Positions 34,280 to 42,698 of a stretch of 45,700 nt of DNA are shown piece by piece. The notes beneath the pieces were generated by a model. It did not search any database and had not been told where the DNA came from. It saw only the letters and a list, made by a program, of their open reading frames with translations. The DNA comes from Bacteroidales bacterium (GTDB lineage Bacteria > Bacteroidota > Bacteroidia > Bacteroidales > Prolixibacteraceae), in NCBI GenBank assembly GCA_031285325.1, contig JAITWJ010000073.1:1-45700 (forward strand), written 5' to 3'. The translations under genes and the position numbers were made by a program. Position 1 is the stretch's first letter, and each line of letters starts with the position of its first letter.

Positions 34280-34865
34280 TACAATCGACAGTTGATAATT
34301 GACAATTGACAATGGGCTGCTGCGTCATTGCGAACCCGGCAGGGTGAAGCAATCCGGGGTAATTAATAATTGAAAATTGACAATTGATAATTAGTAATGA
34401 ATAACTGTCAACTGTAAATTGTTAACTGTCAATTATACATTATCCATTATCAACAGTCAACCGTCCATTGTCAATTCCACCTGCCACCGTTGCCCCGTTC
34501 CCCGCAATGATGCCAACAAGTGCGAAACTGCTTTCACCATACGATGAAACCATGTTTGAAGGCTTGGAGATACTTTCACCATACGATGAAACTGTGTTTT
34601 CGGGCGGAAAGGTACTTTCCTCAAACGAGGAAACTATGTTTTCGGGCGGAAATGTACTTTCCTCAAGCGGGGAAACTATGTTTTCGGGCGGAAAGGTACT
34701 TTCCTCAAACGGGGAAACTATGTTTTCGGGCGTGAAGGTACTTTCCTCAAACGATGAAACTATGTTTTCGGGCGTGAACATACTTTCATCAAATGGGGAA
34801 ACCACCTCGAAGCAGTTAATGGAAGTGTCTCGAAGAAAACTTGTCAGGTAAATTCAAAACAGTTT
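34280..34865. repeat. Intergenic repeat element C (hairpin-array family)
   Basis: The non-coding gap between the convergent channel gene and uvrA. It has a low-complexity left part with many TGACAATT/TTGTCAAC variants and a CAATCCGGGGTAATTAATAATTG block shared with A, a 42-bp tandem array (34531-34800), then the end block GAAGCAGTTAATGGAAG...AAATTCAAAACAGTTT (34850-34865). No left terminal repeat is seen. Its right end overlaps the uvrA stop codon. The four ORFs drawn across it (71-127 aa on both strands) come from the repeat. Confidence 0.75.
34531..34800. repeat. 42-bp tandem array with hairpins (in element C)
   Basis: About 6 units near GAAACTATGTTTTCGGGCGG plus AAAGGTACTTTCCTCAAACGAG. 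Each junction forms TTTCCTC/GAGGAAA-type hairpins of 18 nt. Unit-to-unit changes often keep pairing through G-T wobble (for example TTTCCTCAAGCGGGGAAA), although some units have one mismatch. Confidence 0.88.
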
Positions 34866-37758
34866 ATAAATAAACACTGTTCCGGTTACTTTTTGCCAGT
34901 TCTTCTTTAAGATATTTTGCTGTGAACGATATTTTGTTGTTTATGATTTCTTCCGGTGTTCCGGCACAGATAATTTCGCCGCCGTTTTTGCCGCCTTCAG
35001 GCCCTAAGTCGATAACATAATCAGCTACTTTTATCACATCCATGTTGTGTTCAATTACAATAACGGTATTCCCTTTATCAACCAACCTGTTCAGCACGTC
35101 GAGCAACATGCGGATGTCTTCAAAATGAAGGCCTGTTGTTGGTTCATCGAGAATATAAACAGTTTTTCCTGTTTCGCGTTTGGCAAGTTCGGCTGCTAAT
35201 TTTACCCGCTGCGATTCGCCTCCGGAAAGCGTTGTTGACGGTTGGCCGAGCGTAATGTAACCAAGCCCTACTTCCTGCAAAATTTTGAGTTTTGAAGATA
35301 TTGAAGGTATATTTTCAAAAAAATCAACCCCCTGGTTTATCGTCATGTCAAGTACATCACTTATCGATTTTCCCTTATATTTTATTTCAAGTGTTTCACG
35401 ATTGTAGCGTTTGCCGTTACATTTGCCGCACTGAACATGAACATCTGGCAGAAAATTCATCTCAATAAGTTTCATTCCTCCGCCTTCACACTCTTCGCAC
35501 CGCCCGCCTCTAACATTGAAAGAAAACCGCCCCGGTTTATAAGCTCTCATTTTGGCTTCGGGCAACATGGTAAATAAATTTCGAATATCTGAGAAAATGT
35601 TGGTATATGTTACCGGATTCGATCGCGGAGTGCGCCCAATAGGAGATTGGTCAACACGAATTACACTTTTAATTAATTCAATGCCTTCTACACTTTTGTA
35701 TGGCAGCGGATCGTCAAGCGATTTGTAAAAATGCTGGCTCAGAACAGGCTGTAAAGTGGCGTTTATAAGGGTCGATTTTCCGCTTCCCGAAACGCCTGTT
35801 ACGCAAATAAATTTTCCAAGCGGAATACTTAAGTCCACATTCTTGAGATTATTGCCTGAACATCCGAAAATCTTCAGAAAACTGTTTCCCTCGCTTCTTC
35901 TTGTCTTTGGTATTTCAATTTGCCTGAAATTATTAAGGTATTCTGAAGTTAATGTTTTAATGGTTAAAAAATATTCAGGCTTTCCGGCAGCTACAATTTC
36001 ACCTCCGTGCCTGCCTGCCCGAGGCCCCATATCAATAATATAATCGGCATGAAACATAGTTTCCTTATCATGTTCAACTACTATTACCGAATTACCCGAA
36101 TCGCGCAGTTGCTCCAATGCGTGTATCAGTTTCATGTTATCGCGGTGATGCAGTCCAATACTGGGTTCATCGAGTATATAAAGTACATTTATCAGTTGCG
36201 AACCTATCTGCGTAGCCAACCTTATACGCTGCGATTCGCCGCCGGAAAGCGTTTGTGCCGTGCGGTCGAGCGAAAGGTAATTAAGACCGACACCGAGCGT
36301 AAAACTCAGGCGGTTTCGGATTTCTTTTATTACTTCGCCGGCAATTTTACGTTGCCTGTCTGTTATACGGTCTTCCAAATTTGAAAACCAGTTCCATAAT
36401 TCATCCAAATCCATGCGTGCAAGCTCAGAAATATTCTTCCCATCAATTTTAAAGTGAAGCGATTCTTTTTTTAGCCGTAACCCATTACACTCAGTACATG
36501 TAGAAGTCTTCACAAATTGCCCTGCCCATTTCTGTGCGTTTTTCGATGGATTGTCTTCTCTCTGGCTGTTAATGTATTTTATTATGCCCTCATAAGCCGT
36601 CATGTAATTCATGCCTGCGCCAAGAGGTGTATTCTTTAGATGGATGCGTTCATTTGTACCAAAGAGTACGGCTTGCAGGCTTTCTTCTGAAATATTATTT
36701 ATCGGAGTTGTAAGGTTAAAATCTAATTTTTCTCCCAATGCTTCAATCTGCCAAAAAATCAGAGAATTTTTATATGAACCCAGAGGAGCAATCCCCCCTT
36801 TTCCAATACTTTTGGTTTTATCAGGGATTATTTTATCCATATCTATTTCGGTTACACGCCCCAGGCCGTTGCAGCGCTGGCAGGCGCCTTGCGGCGAATT
36901 GAACGAAAAATTATGCGGCGCCGGTTCTGCATACGAAATACCTGTTGTTGGACACATGAGCAGGCGACTGTAATATTTTGTGGTTTTCGTTTCACTGTCG
37001 AGTATCATTAAAATACCTTGACTGTTTTTCATGGCTGTTTGTACCGAATTTCTTAGCCGTACTTCTCCGGCATCGTCAACTACAATTTTGTCTATTACAA
37101 TTTCAATGAAATGGTTTTTATATCTGTCAACGCGGTAATTGTGTTTCAGTTCGGTAATTTCACCATCGATACGCACATGCAGGAATCCTTTGCGCAAAAT
37201 TTGCTCGAAAAGTTCACGGTAATGTCCTTTACGGCCTTTTACCACAGGAGAAAGTATGTAAATTCGTTTTCCTGCAAAATCATCTTTAATGAGCCGTATA
37301 ATTTTTTCGTCGGTATATTTTACCATTTTCTCGCCGGTATTGTACGAAAAAGCTTCGCCGGCACGGGCAAAAAGCAAACGCATAAAATCATATATCTCGG
37401 TAACAGTACCAACTGTTGAACGTGGGTTAAGCGAAGTTACCTTTTGTTCTATGGCAATTACAGGGCTTAATCCGGTAATTTTGTCAACATCCGGACGTTC
37501 CATATTCCCAAGGAAAGATCTGGCATAAGCAGAAAATGTTTCAATGTAGCGACGCTGGCCCTCAGCATATATGGTATCGAACGCAAGCGAAGACTTTCCA
37601 CTTCCGCTTAGCCCTGTAATTACGGTAAGTTTGTTTCTTGGAATCTTAACATTAATATTTTTAAGATTATGTACTCTTGCGCCAATTATCAAAATAGATT
37701 CTTCATCGTCAATAAGCTCAATGTCTTCACTTATTTTTGGCATGTTTGAAATATTCAT
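34864..37758 (-). CDS. uvrA: Excinuclease ABC subunit A
   Basis: UvrA is the damage-sensing ABC ATPase of nucleotide excision repair. The two ATP modules are complete: Walker A GLSGSGKSS (about residues 53-61) and GVSGSGKST (about 665), with ABC signatures LSGGESQRI and LSGGESQRV and Walker B YILDEPSIGLHHRD and YILDEPTTGLHFED. The C-terminal zinc finger is intact (CEEC...CGKC). In the first zinc module the leading pair reads CPTT instead of CxxC, with CQRC following, so that site is incomplete. The length of 964 aa is normal. The last codons (TTA, TAA) fall inside the end of repeat element C. Confidence 0.96.
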   Translation of the reverse strand: MNISNMPKISEDIELIDDEESILIIGARVHNLKNINVKIPRNKLTVITGLSGSGKSSLAFDTIYAEGQRRYIETFSAYARSFLGNMERPDVDKITGLSPVIAIEQKVTSLNPRSTVGTVTEIYDFMRLLFARAGEAFSYNTGEKMVKYTDEKIIRLIKDDFAGKRIYILSPVVKGRKGHYRELFEQILRKGFLHVRIDGEITELKHNYRVDRYKNHFIEIVIDKIVVDDAGEVRLRNSVQTAMKNSQGILMILDSETKTTKYYSRLLMCPTTGISYAEPAPHNFSFNSPQGACQRCNGLGRVTEIDMDKIIPDKTKSIGKGGIAPLGSYKNSLIFWQIEALGEKLDFNLTTPINNISEESLQAVLFGTNERIHLKNTPLGAGMNYMTAYEGIIKYINSQREDNPSKNAQKWAGQFVKTSTCTECNGLRLKKESLHFKIDGKNISELARMDLDELWNWFSNLEDRITDRQRKIAGEVIKEIRNRLSFTLGVGLNYLSLDRTAQTLSGGESQRIRLATQIGSQLINVLYILDEPSIGLHHRDNMKLIHALEQLRDSGNSVIVVEHDKETMFHADYIIDMGPRAGRHGGEIVAAGKPEYFLTIKTLTSEYLNNFRQIEIPKTRRSEGNSFLKIFGCSGNNLKNVDLSIPLGKFICVTGVSGSGKSTLINATLQPVLSQHFYKSLDDPLPYKSVEGIELIKSVIRVDQSPIGRTPRSNPVTYTNIFSDIRNLFTMLPEAKMRAYKPGRFSFNVRGGRCEECEGGGMKLIEMNFLPDVHVQCGKCNGKRYNRETLEIKYKGKSISDVLDMTINQGVDFFENIPSISSKLKILQEVGLGYITLGQPSTTLSGGESQRVKLAAELAKRETGKTVYILDEPTTGLHFEDIRMLLDVLNRLVDKGNTVIVIEHNMDVIKVADYVIDLGPEGGKNGGEIICAGTPEEIINNKISFTAKYLKEELAKSNRNSVYL

Positions 37759-37825
37759 AAAATATATTTCTGTTTCAAATTTCCCTTAGATTTTTTTTAA
37801 GATGTTTTTATTGCAAATAATCAGA

Positions 37826-38749
37826 TTATTGCAATAATGGAATTTCAACTATATATTTTTTCCCGGGAATAACATTAAGGTAATTCTGTCTAAGCCAGGG
37901 ATTAAAATCTTTAAGCAGTTTATAGTTTACTCCCTGTTCGGCAGCAAAGGTAGCAAAATTGGTTACTGATGATGTTATTTCAATTTCGCGGGTGTTTATG
38001 ATTGGGTATTTTTCCTCATCCGGAACATAAAAGTTATATGATACGGGATTTTCCAGAATCAGTTTCAGAGCAATAATCCGGTAAACATATCTTGAAGTTT
38101 CTTCGCTGAAAAGCAAATCGTAGTAAGAATTTATTTTTTGCATTTCTATTTGCCGGTTAACTCCTGTTAATCCTGCATTATACGAAGCAGCGACCATCGA
38201 CCAACTGCCATATCTTTTATATGAATTAAGCAAATAATCGCATGCAGCGTAAGTTGATTTTTTAATATTGTAACGTTCATCTATTTCATTATTTGCAGTT
38301 AGCCCGTATTGCTGTGCTGTAGTTTTCAGGAATTGCCATAATCCGACAGCATTAGCGGGCGAAACTGCGCGCGGGTTTAAACCGCTTTCGGCTACTGCAA
38401 GGTATTTAAAATCGTCCGGTACACCTTTTTCTTGCAGAATAGGTTCTATTACTGAAAAATAGCGGGGCGCAAGTTTAATAAGCCTGATAGTTTGTGAATG
38501 AAGATAGGCGTTTACAAGAAGTTCACGGTCGAGCGACTCTTTAATGTAAAATTTTTCAAGTGGAATTTGTTCGCCTGCAAATTCTACTTTTTCCGGTATT
38601 TTAACTGTATTGTATGTGATTTTTGTTTCAATGGGATTAACGTTTTCCGGATCATCATTTTTTACTGAACTTAAAACCAGAAAAATTACAATTGCCTTAA
38701 CGGCAATTACTGTCGGCAAAATTATTCTCCCCAATATTTTATTTTTCAT
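37826..38749 (-). CDS. Lytic transglycosylase (MltD/SLT family)
   Basis: A 307-residue peptidoglycan lytic transglycosylase. It has an N-terminal signal anchor (about residues 8-28, ILPTVIAVKAIVIFLVLSSV), a linker, then an SLT domain: YLAVAESGLNPRAVSPANAVGLWQFLKTTAQQYGL contains the catalytic Glu in the AESG motif and the GLWQF motif, followed by DERYNIKKSTYAACDYL and WSMVAASYNAGLTGVNRQI. The C-terminal ITSSVTNFATFAAEQGVNYKLLKDFNPWLR resembles a degenerate LysM-like ending found in MltD relatives. It probably acts in the periplasm at the outer-membrane side. Single gene, 67 bp from uvrA on the same strand. Confidence 0.9.
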   Translation of the reverse strand: MKNKILGRIILPTVIAVKAIVIFLVLSSVKNDDPENVNPIETKITYNTVKIPEKVEFAGEQIPLEKFYIKESLDRELLVNAYLHSQTIRLIKLAPRYFSVIEPILQEKGVPDDFKYLAVAESGLNPRAVSPANAVGLWQFLKTTAQQYGLTANNEIDERYNIKKSTYAACDYLLNSYKRYGSWSMVAASYNAGLTGVNRQIEMQKINSYYDLLFSEETSRYVYRIIALKLILENPVSYNFYVPDEEKYPIINTREIEITSSVTNFATFAAEQGVNYKLLKDFNPWLRQNYLNVIPGKKYIVEIPLLQ

Positions 38750-38979
38750 CTTGCTGTATTGTTATAAACTGTTTATTTTTCAAGGTAGTTTTATGTACTG
38801 TAATCAGCCATATTTTACATGCACAGTGCAAATTTTCAGGCTAACCCTGACCTAAAAACAATGGCAATTTACAGAAAATATGCTATACAGCAAAAAAGAG
38901 AACATCTTTCTTAAATACTAACTCTTTTACATAACCAAGTATGGGGGAATAATCAGATTAAAAAATATTTGACGGAATA

Positions 38980-39007
38980 TTTGGCGTATTTGAAATTTTT
39001 ATATTTT
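38980..39007 (+). promoter_or_regulatory. Candidate promoter for the 58-aa ORF
   Basis: TTTG (38980-38983) and TATATTTT (39000-39007) approximate the -33/-7 Bacteroidota consensus with 16 bp between them, 54 bp ahead of the small ORF. The remainder of the 312-bp gap 38750-39061 shows no other feature. Confidence 0.4.
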
Positions 39008-39061
39008 TCGCACAGATAAAATTATAATTTAAACTTAACTTTTTTACTGGCTTTCAAGAAA

Positions 39062-39238
39062 ATGAAGAACAAGAACTCTAAGAGAATCTACGGTTTAGAA
39101 GATGATTACAATTTTAATTTAACAAAAAACAAGACTACAAAGGGGAAACACTTAAAAAACAGGCTTTCAATTTATGATGATTTTGAAAATGACAGTGATG
39201 GTTCCGTAATCCCCAAAAAAATCAAAAAGAAACATTAA
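39062..39238 (+). CDS. Small charged protein, 58 aa, unknown function
   Basis: An ATG at 39062 opens 58 codons ending TAA at 39236-39238, too short for the ORF track. The peptide (MKNKNSKRIYGLEDDYNFNLTK...IPKKIKKKH) is strongly charged: basic at both ends with an acidic middle (DDFENDSDG), few hydrophobic residues, and no cysteine or membrane segment. It looks like a small nucleic-acid- or ribosome-associated protein, but I do not recognise a family. A promoter-like TTTG/TATATTTT pair precedes it. It is the only plus-strand ORF between the transglycosylase (divergent) and the SPFH gene (convergent, 12 bp away). Confidence 0.55.
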   Translation: MKNKNSKRIYGLEDDYNFNLTKNKTTKGKHLKNRLSIYDDFENDSDGSVIPKKIKKKH

Positions 39239-39250
39239 TAAACTTCATGG

Positions 39251-40069
39251 TTAGTTGTTGCCTAAGATAAGAGGTAATCCGTCTTTCCCTGTTCCTACTA
39301 CTACAACTTTGGAATTGGGCGATTTTGCTAATTCAATAGTAGCGTCTATGCCGCGCTGTTGCAGAATGTTATTGGTTAAGCTGGCGTTTATTATACGGTT
39401 GAAGTTTGCAATGCCTTCGGCTTCGATACGGCGGCGCTCAGCTTCCGATTCTTCGCGCTGCAGGCGGAATTCGTATGCAAGCGCTTCCTGTTCCTGCTGA
39501 AGTTTACTTTCGATTGCTCCTTTAATTTGTTCGGGAAGGTTTATGGAACGTATAAGCAAGGTTCTCATATCGATATTGTTTTCGCCAAGCACTCTGCGTG
39601 TTTCTTCTTTAATGGTTTGTTCGACTTCGGCTCTTTGGGTTGAGTAAATTTCTTCGGCAGAATAGCGTCCGGCAACTTGCCGTACGGAAGACCGTACTTC
39701 GGGAATAACCAATACATTTATGTAGTCGGCGCCAAATTGTTCGTGCAGATAGCCAATTCTGTTGAAGATAGGATTAAACCTTACTGTAACGTCAATGTTT
39801 ATTGAAAGTCCGTTTTTATCGAGCACATCCATGGTTTCTTCGCGCTGCTGTTCGCGCACGTTATAGATATTGATGCGGTTCCACGGAGCAATAATGTGAA
39901 AACCTTCGATGTAAATATTTTCTTTATCGAGGCCTGATGAGTATGGCCTGAAAACTACGCCGCGCTGGCCTGCTTCGATTATTAAAAACATTCGATCTCC
40001 GAAAAAAAGCAGTACAACAAGCGCTATTACAACAATTACGATGTATGACGTTTTAAAATTGAATTTCAT
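39251..40069 (-). CDS. Prohibitin-like SPFH/Band 7 membrane protein
   Basis: A 272-residue SPFH protein closest in layout to prohibitins. There is one N-terminal membrane helix (about residues 8-24), then IIEAGQRGVVFRPYSSGLDKENIYIEGFHIIAPWNRINIYNVREQQREE, the start of the Band 7 domain, then VTVRFNPIFNRIGYLHEQFG and VIPEVRSSVRQVAGRYSAEEIYSTQRAEVEQTI. The C-terminal half is a long coiled coil (LQQEQEALAYEFRLQREESEAERRRIEAEG). Bacterial members form large ring or cage assemblies at the inner membrane and often hold proteases such as FtsH; no partner is encoded here. It is alone on minus, downstream of element D. Confidence 0.92.
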   Translation of the reverse strand: MKFNFKTSYIVIVVIALVVLLFFGDRMFLIIEAGQRGVVFRPYSSGLDKENIYIEGFHIIAPWNRINIYNVREQQREETMDVLDKNGLSINIDVTVRFNPIFNRIGYLHEQFGADYINVLVIPEVRSSVRQVAGRYSAEEIYSTQRAEVEQTIKEETRRVLGENNIDMRTLLIRSINLPEQIKGAIESKLQQEQEALAYEFRLQREESEAERRRIEAEGIANFNRIINASLTNNILQQRGIDATIELAKSPNSKVVVVGTGKDGLPLILGNN

Positions 40070-40256
40070 ATTTGGTTTGTTTAAATTTCCACAAAATTAC
40101 CAATCTCTATTCAATAATTATAATTTTTATGTGAATTTTATTACTGACCTTTAGTTTTGACTGATGGAACGTTAGTTTGATTAATCTACAATGAAGGTTT
40201 CGGCACAATATTCCCCATCCCGATATAATCAGGGGAAATAGATATAATAACTTAAA

Positions 40257-40634
40257 AAACCGTTTTTGAATTTCATAAAACAGGGAAAACAATTCTTAAT
40301 TGCTGTTGAATGTTTCCCGCTTCGCAAGCTCGCGGTTCGCAATGACGCAGCAGCCAAACTACACGGATTACGGCTTGCGCAGCCCGTGCAACGACCAAAT
40401 GACAAGATTTACGGCTTGCGCAATCCGCGCAACTACCAAATGGTACGATTTGCCACTTGCGCAGCCCGTGCAACGACCAAATCACACGATTCACTACTTG
40501 CGGAAACTACTGCAAACCCGAAAATCACCAATTTGCAATGTATAATTGTTGTTGTTCACTGTCAATTGTCAATCGCGAGGCAGTTCATGGAAGGGTCTAA
40601 AAAGAAACTTGTCCGGTAAATTCAAAAACGGGTT
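40257..40634. mobile_element. Intergenic repeat element D with terminal inverted repeats
   Basis: A 378-bp non-coding element between the SPFH and symporter genes. The left end AAACCGTTTTTGAATTT (40257-40273) and the right end AAATTCAAAAACGGGTT (40618-40634) are 17-bp inverted repeats with one mismatch. It holds a 41-bp tandem array (40360-40510), a short TGTCAATTGTCAAT stretch, and the family end block GAGGCAGTTCATGGAAGG...CTTGTCCGG next to the right end. Relative to element B it lies in the opposite orientation. The rest of the 649-bp gap (40070-40256, 40635-40718) is A+T-rich with nothing else seen. ORFs across it are artefacts. Confidence 0.75.
40360..40510. repeat. 41-bp tandem array with hairpins (in element D)
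   Basis: Three units plus a fourth diverged one, each near ACGGCTTGCGCAGCCCGTGCAACGACCAAATG... with a hairpin TTGCGC...GYGCAA in the same place. The second unit has TTGCGC/GCGCAA where the first has TTGCGC/GTGCAA, so pairing is kept through wobble or Watson-Crick exchange. Confidence 0.88.
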
Positions 40635-40718
40635 CTCTGTTGCGTTTAATCAAAACAATGTCATTATAGTAAGAAATACTCCGGGAATAAGCAAAATTTT
40701 AATGAAATAAATATATAA

Positions 40719-42026
40719 CTATCTTGTTTTTACTCTTAATAACAATACGAAACTAATAACAAAAGAGCATATAATAATTATATTTCCGGCTAAATCGTTG
40801 ATGTATGTGTTTGTAATTTTCCCCAACAGCGCCAATATTCCGCCAAGAATTACCGCACAAGTTATATTGTGTTTTTTTGTTGGTATGTTTAGCAGCCCGA
40901 ACAGTGTTGGAATTGTAAATGCACCCGAAAACAATGTTAAGGCAAAAAGCAGGGCATCGATTATAGAGTTTACAAAAATTGAAATAATAATGCTTATAAA
41001 TCCTAACAGAACAATAAAAAGCCTGGTTAATTTTAACGACGATATTTTATTCAGATTTCCAGAAACTAATCCGCTAAGAATAATTGATGAATTAAGTAAT
41101 GTGGTATCGGCCGACGACATAACTGCCGAAAGTAATGCTGCAAGGAATACTCCATACATCCATCCGGGCAGTAAACTCTCGGTAAAAGAGATTATAGAAT
41201 TACCGGAGTAAATACCTATGTAAGTAAGCATAAAAGACAAGGGAATAAGTATAAGAGCAACAATAAATACACTCTTGGAGGCTGTTTGTTCGTTTTTCGC
41301 ACAGAAAATTCGCGAATAAATATCGGGACCAACAACAAATGTAACCGAATAAGTGAGAACAAGAATTAATAAATCGAGAGGAGTAAATGAACTGTTAAAA
41401 ATGTGTCCAACATTATTTTTATCAGAAAATATATCAGGCGGTTCATTAAATATAAAAACAGTTAAAATACTGATTCCCGCAATTATTAAGAACGCCTGAA
41501 AAGTATCGGTTTTTAAAATGCTCAACTGGCCTCCCAGAAGCGTGTAAACGGTAAAAACCACCCCCGACAAAATAGCTCCTTCCTGATAACTCAGTATGTT
41601 TAATGCAATGAGTATTTTTGCAGCTGTTATTATTTGCGCAGCTATTACGCCAATCCAGGCTAAAGGGATGATAACCGATGTGAGAATCTCTGTTTTTTTT
41701 CCGTAAAATCGTCCTAATAACTCTGGTAAGGTGTAATTTCCGTAACGGTTTATATACTTTGATAAAGGAACCAAAAAAAGTAACCCGATTGCCGCTGAGA
41801 ACAGAAGCCAAAATGCAGCCCATCCGATTTTTTGACTTAGTTCGATAGTTCCCATAACAGCAGAACCTCCAAGTATTGTTGCAAGTAAACTTCCCGAAAC
41901 CTGAAATATTCCGGCTCTTTTACTTGCTATGTAGTAATCGGCAGGCGTTTTTATTTTAAACCACGAAACAATACCAATAATTATTACTACAACAAAATAT
42001 ACTGTTACTACAAGTTTTATTTCCAT
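40719..42026 (-). CDS. Sodium:solute symporter family protein
   Basis: An inner-membrane transporter of the SSS family with about 13 helices, importing a solute (sugar, amino acid, carboxylate or similar) with Na+. The track starts at a TTG (42053); the ATG at 42026 (MEIKLVVTVYFVVVI) is preferred since the first helix begins there, giving about 435 aa. Family features are KTPADYYIASKRAG after helix 1, LLATILGGSAVMGTIELSQKIGWAAFWLL, YGNYTLPELLGRFYG, and VMSSADTTLLNSSIILSG in helix 8 (the Na+-site region). The substrate cannot be assigned. It diverges from the YfcE-like gene. Confidence 0.9.
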   Translation of the reverse strand: MEIKLVVTVYFVVVIIIGIVSWFKIKTPADYYIASKRAGIFQVSGSLLATILGGSAVMGTIELSQKIGWAAFWLLFSAAIGLLFLVPLSKYINRYGNYTLPELLGRFYGKKTEILTSVIIPLAWIGVIAAQIITAAKILIALNILSYQEGAILSGVVFTVYTLLGGQLSILKTDTFQAFLIIAGISILTVFIFNEPPDIFSDKNNVGHIFNSSFTPLDLLILVLTYSVTFVVGPDIYSRIFCAKNEQTASKSVFIVALILIPLSFMLTYIGIYSGNSIISFTESLLPGWMYGVFLAALLSAVMSSADTTLLNSSIILSGLVSGNLNKISSLKLTRLFIVLLGFISIIISIFVNSIIDALLFALTLFSGAFTIPTLFGLLNIPTKKHNITCAVILGGILALLGKITNTYINDLAGNIIIICSFVISFVLLLRVKTR

Positions 42027-42165
42027 ATTAAAACATACAAAACAAAACTCCAAAAGTAAAAATGTTAATGTGAATTTATATTGATTATTTACATGAATAT
42101 TCTTTCACTAATGTACAAACTTATTTTTGATTAATTTTGTTTTGCAAATTATATGTTGTTAAACT

Positions 42166-42681
42166 ATGACACGAATTGGACTTTTATCAGACACTCATTG
42201 TTTTATTCATCCGCGTTTGTTTACTTTCTTTGAGAAAGTTGATGAAATTTGGCATGCAGGCGATTTTGGCGATATGGCAACAGCCGATAAATTGGCTGAA
42301 TTTAAACCATTACGCGGTGTTTACGGAAATATAGACGGACAAAGTGTACGGATGATTTACCCGTTACACCTGCGGTTTATGTGTGAGGAAACGGATGTAT
42401 GGATAACTCATATTGGTGGATACCCGGGTAAATACGAACAATATGTAATGCCCGACATTTTTATGAAACCGCCTGCCCTTTTTATAAGTGGGCATTCGCA
42501 TATTCTGAAAGTAATTTACGACAAAAAATTGAATTTTTTGCATGTCAATCCCGGGGCGGCCGGTTGCAAAGGACCTCACAAAGTTTGTACCGCAATACGG
42601 TTTATTATTGACGGAAAAGATATTCGCGAGCTGGAAATATGGGAAATGGAACGTACTAAAATTGTTCCGGAAATATTTTAA
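42166..42681 (+). CDS. YfcE-like metallophosphoesterase
   Basis: A 171-residue small calcineurin-fold phosphodiesterase of the YfcE/MJ0936 type. All metal motifs are visible: SDTH (residues 7-10), HAGDFGD (about 33-39), GNIDG (about 57-61), THIGGYPG, and SGHSHI (about 112-117), followed by the typical HVNPGAAGCKGPH. Relatives hydrolyse phosphodiester model substrates; the natural substrate is usually unknown. A short plus-strand gene between the symporter (divergent) and prmA (convergent, 17 bp between stops). Confidence 0.93.
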   Translation: MTRIGLLSDTHCFIHPRLFTFFEKVDEIWHAGDFGDMATADKLAEFKPLRGVYGNIDGQSVRMIYPLHLRFMCEETDVWITHIGGYPGKYEQYVMPDIFMKPPALFISGHSHILKVIYDKKLNFLHVNPGAAGCKGPHKVCTAIRFIIDGKDIRELEIWEMERTKIVPEIF

Positions 42682-42698
42682 TGGAATATTACAGGTGT

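Noticed and set aside
34440-34851. ORFs of 121, 127 and 71 aa across element C
   Set aside because: They translate a 42-bp tandem repeat on both strands at once; the whole element is shared with non-coding copies elsewhere.
40266-40619. Plus- and minus-strand ORFs of 61-117 aa in element D
   Set aside because: Repeat-derived and bounded by the element's inverted repeats; no start context.
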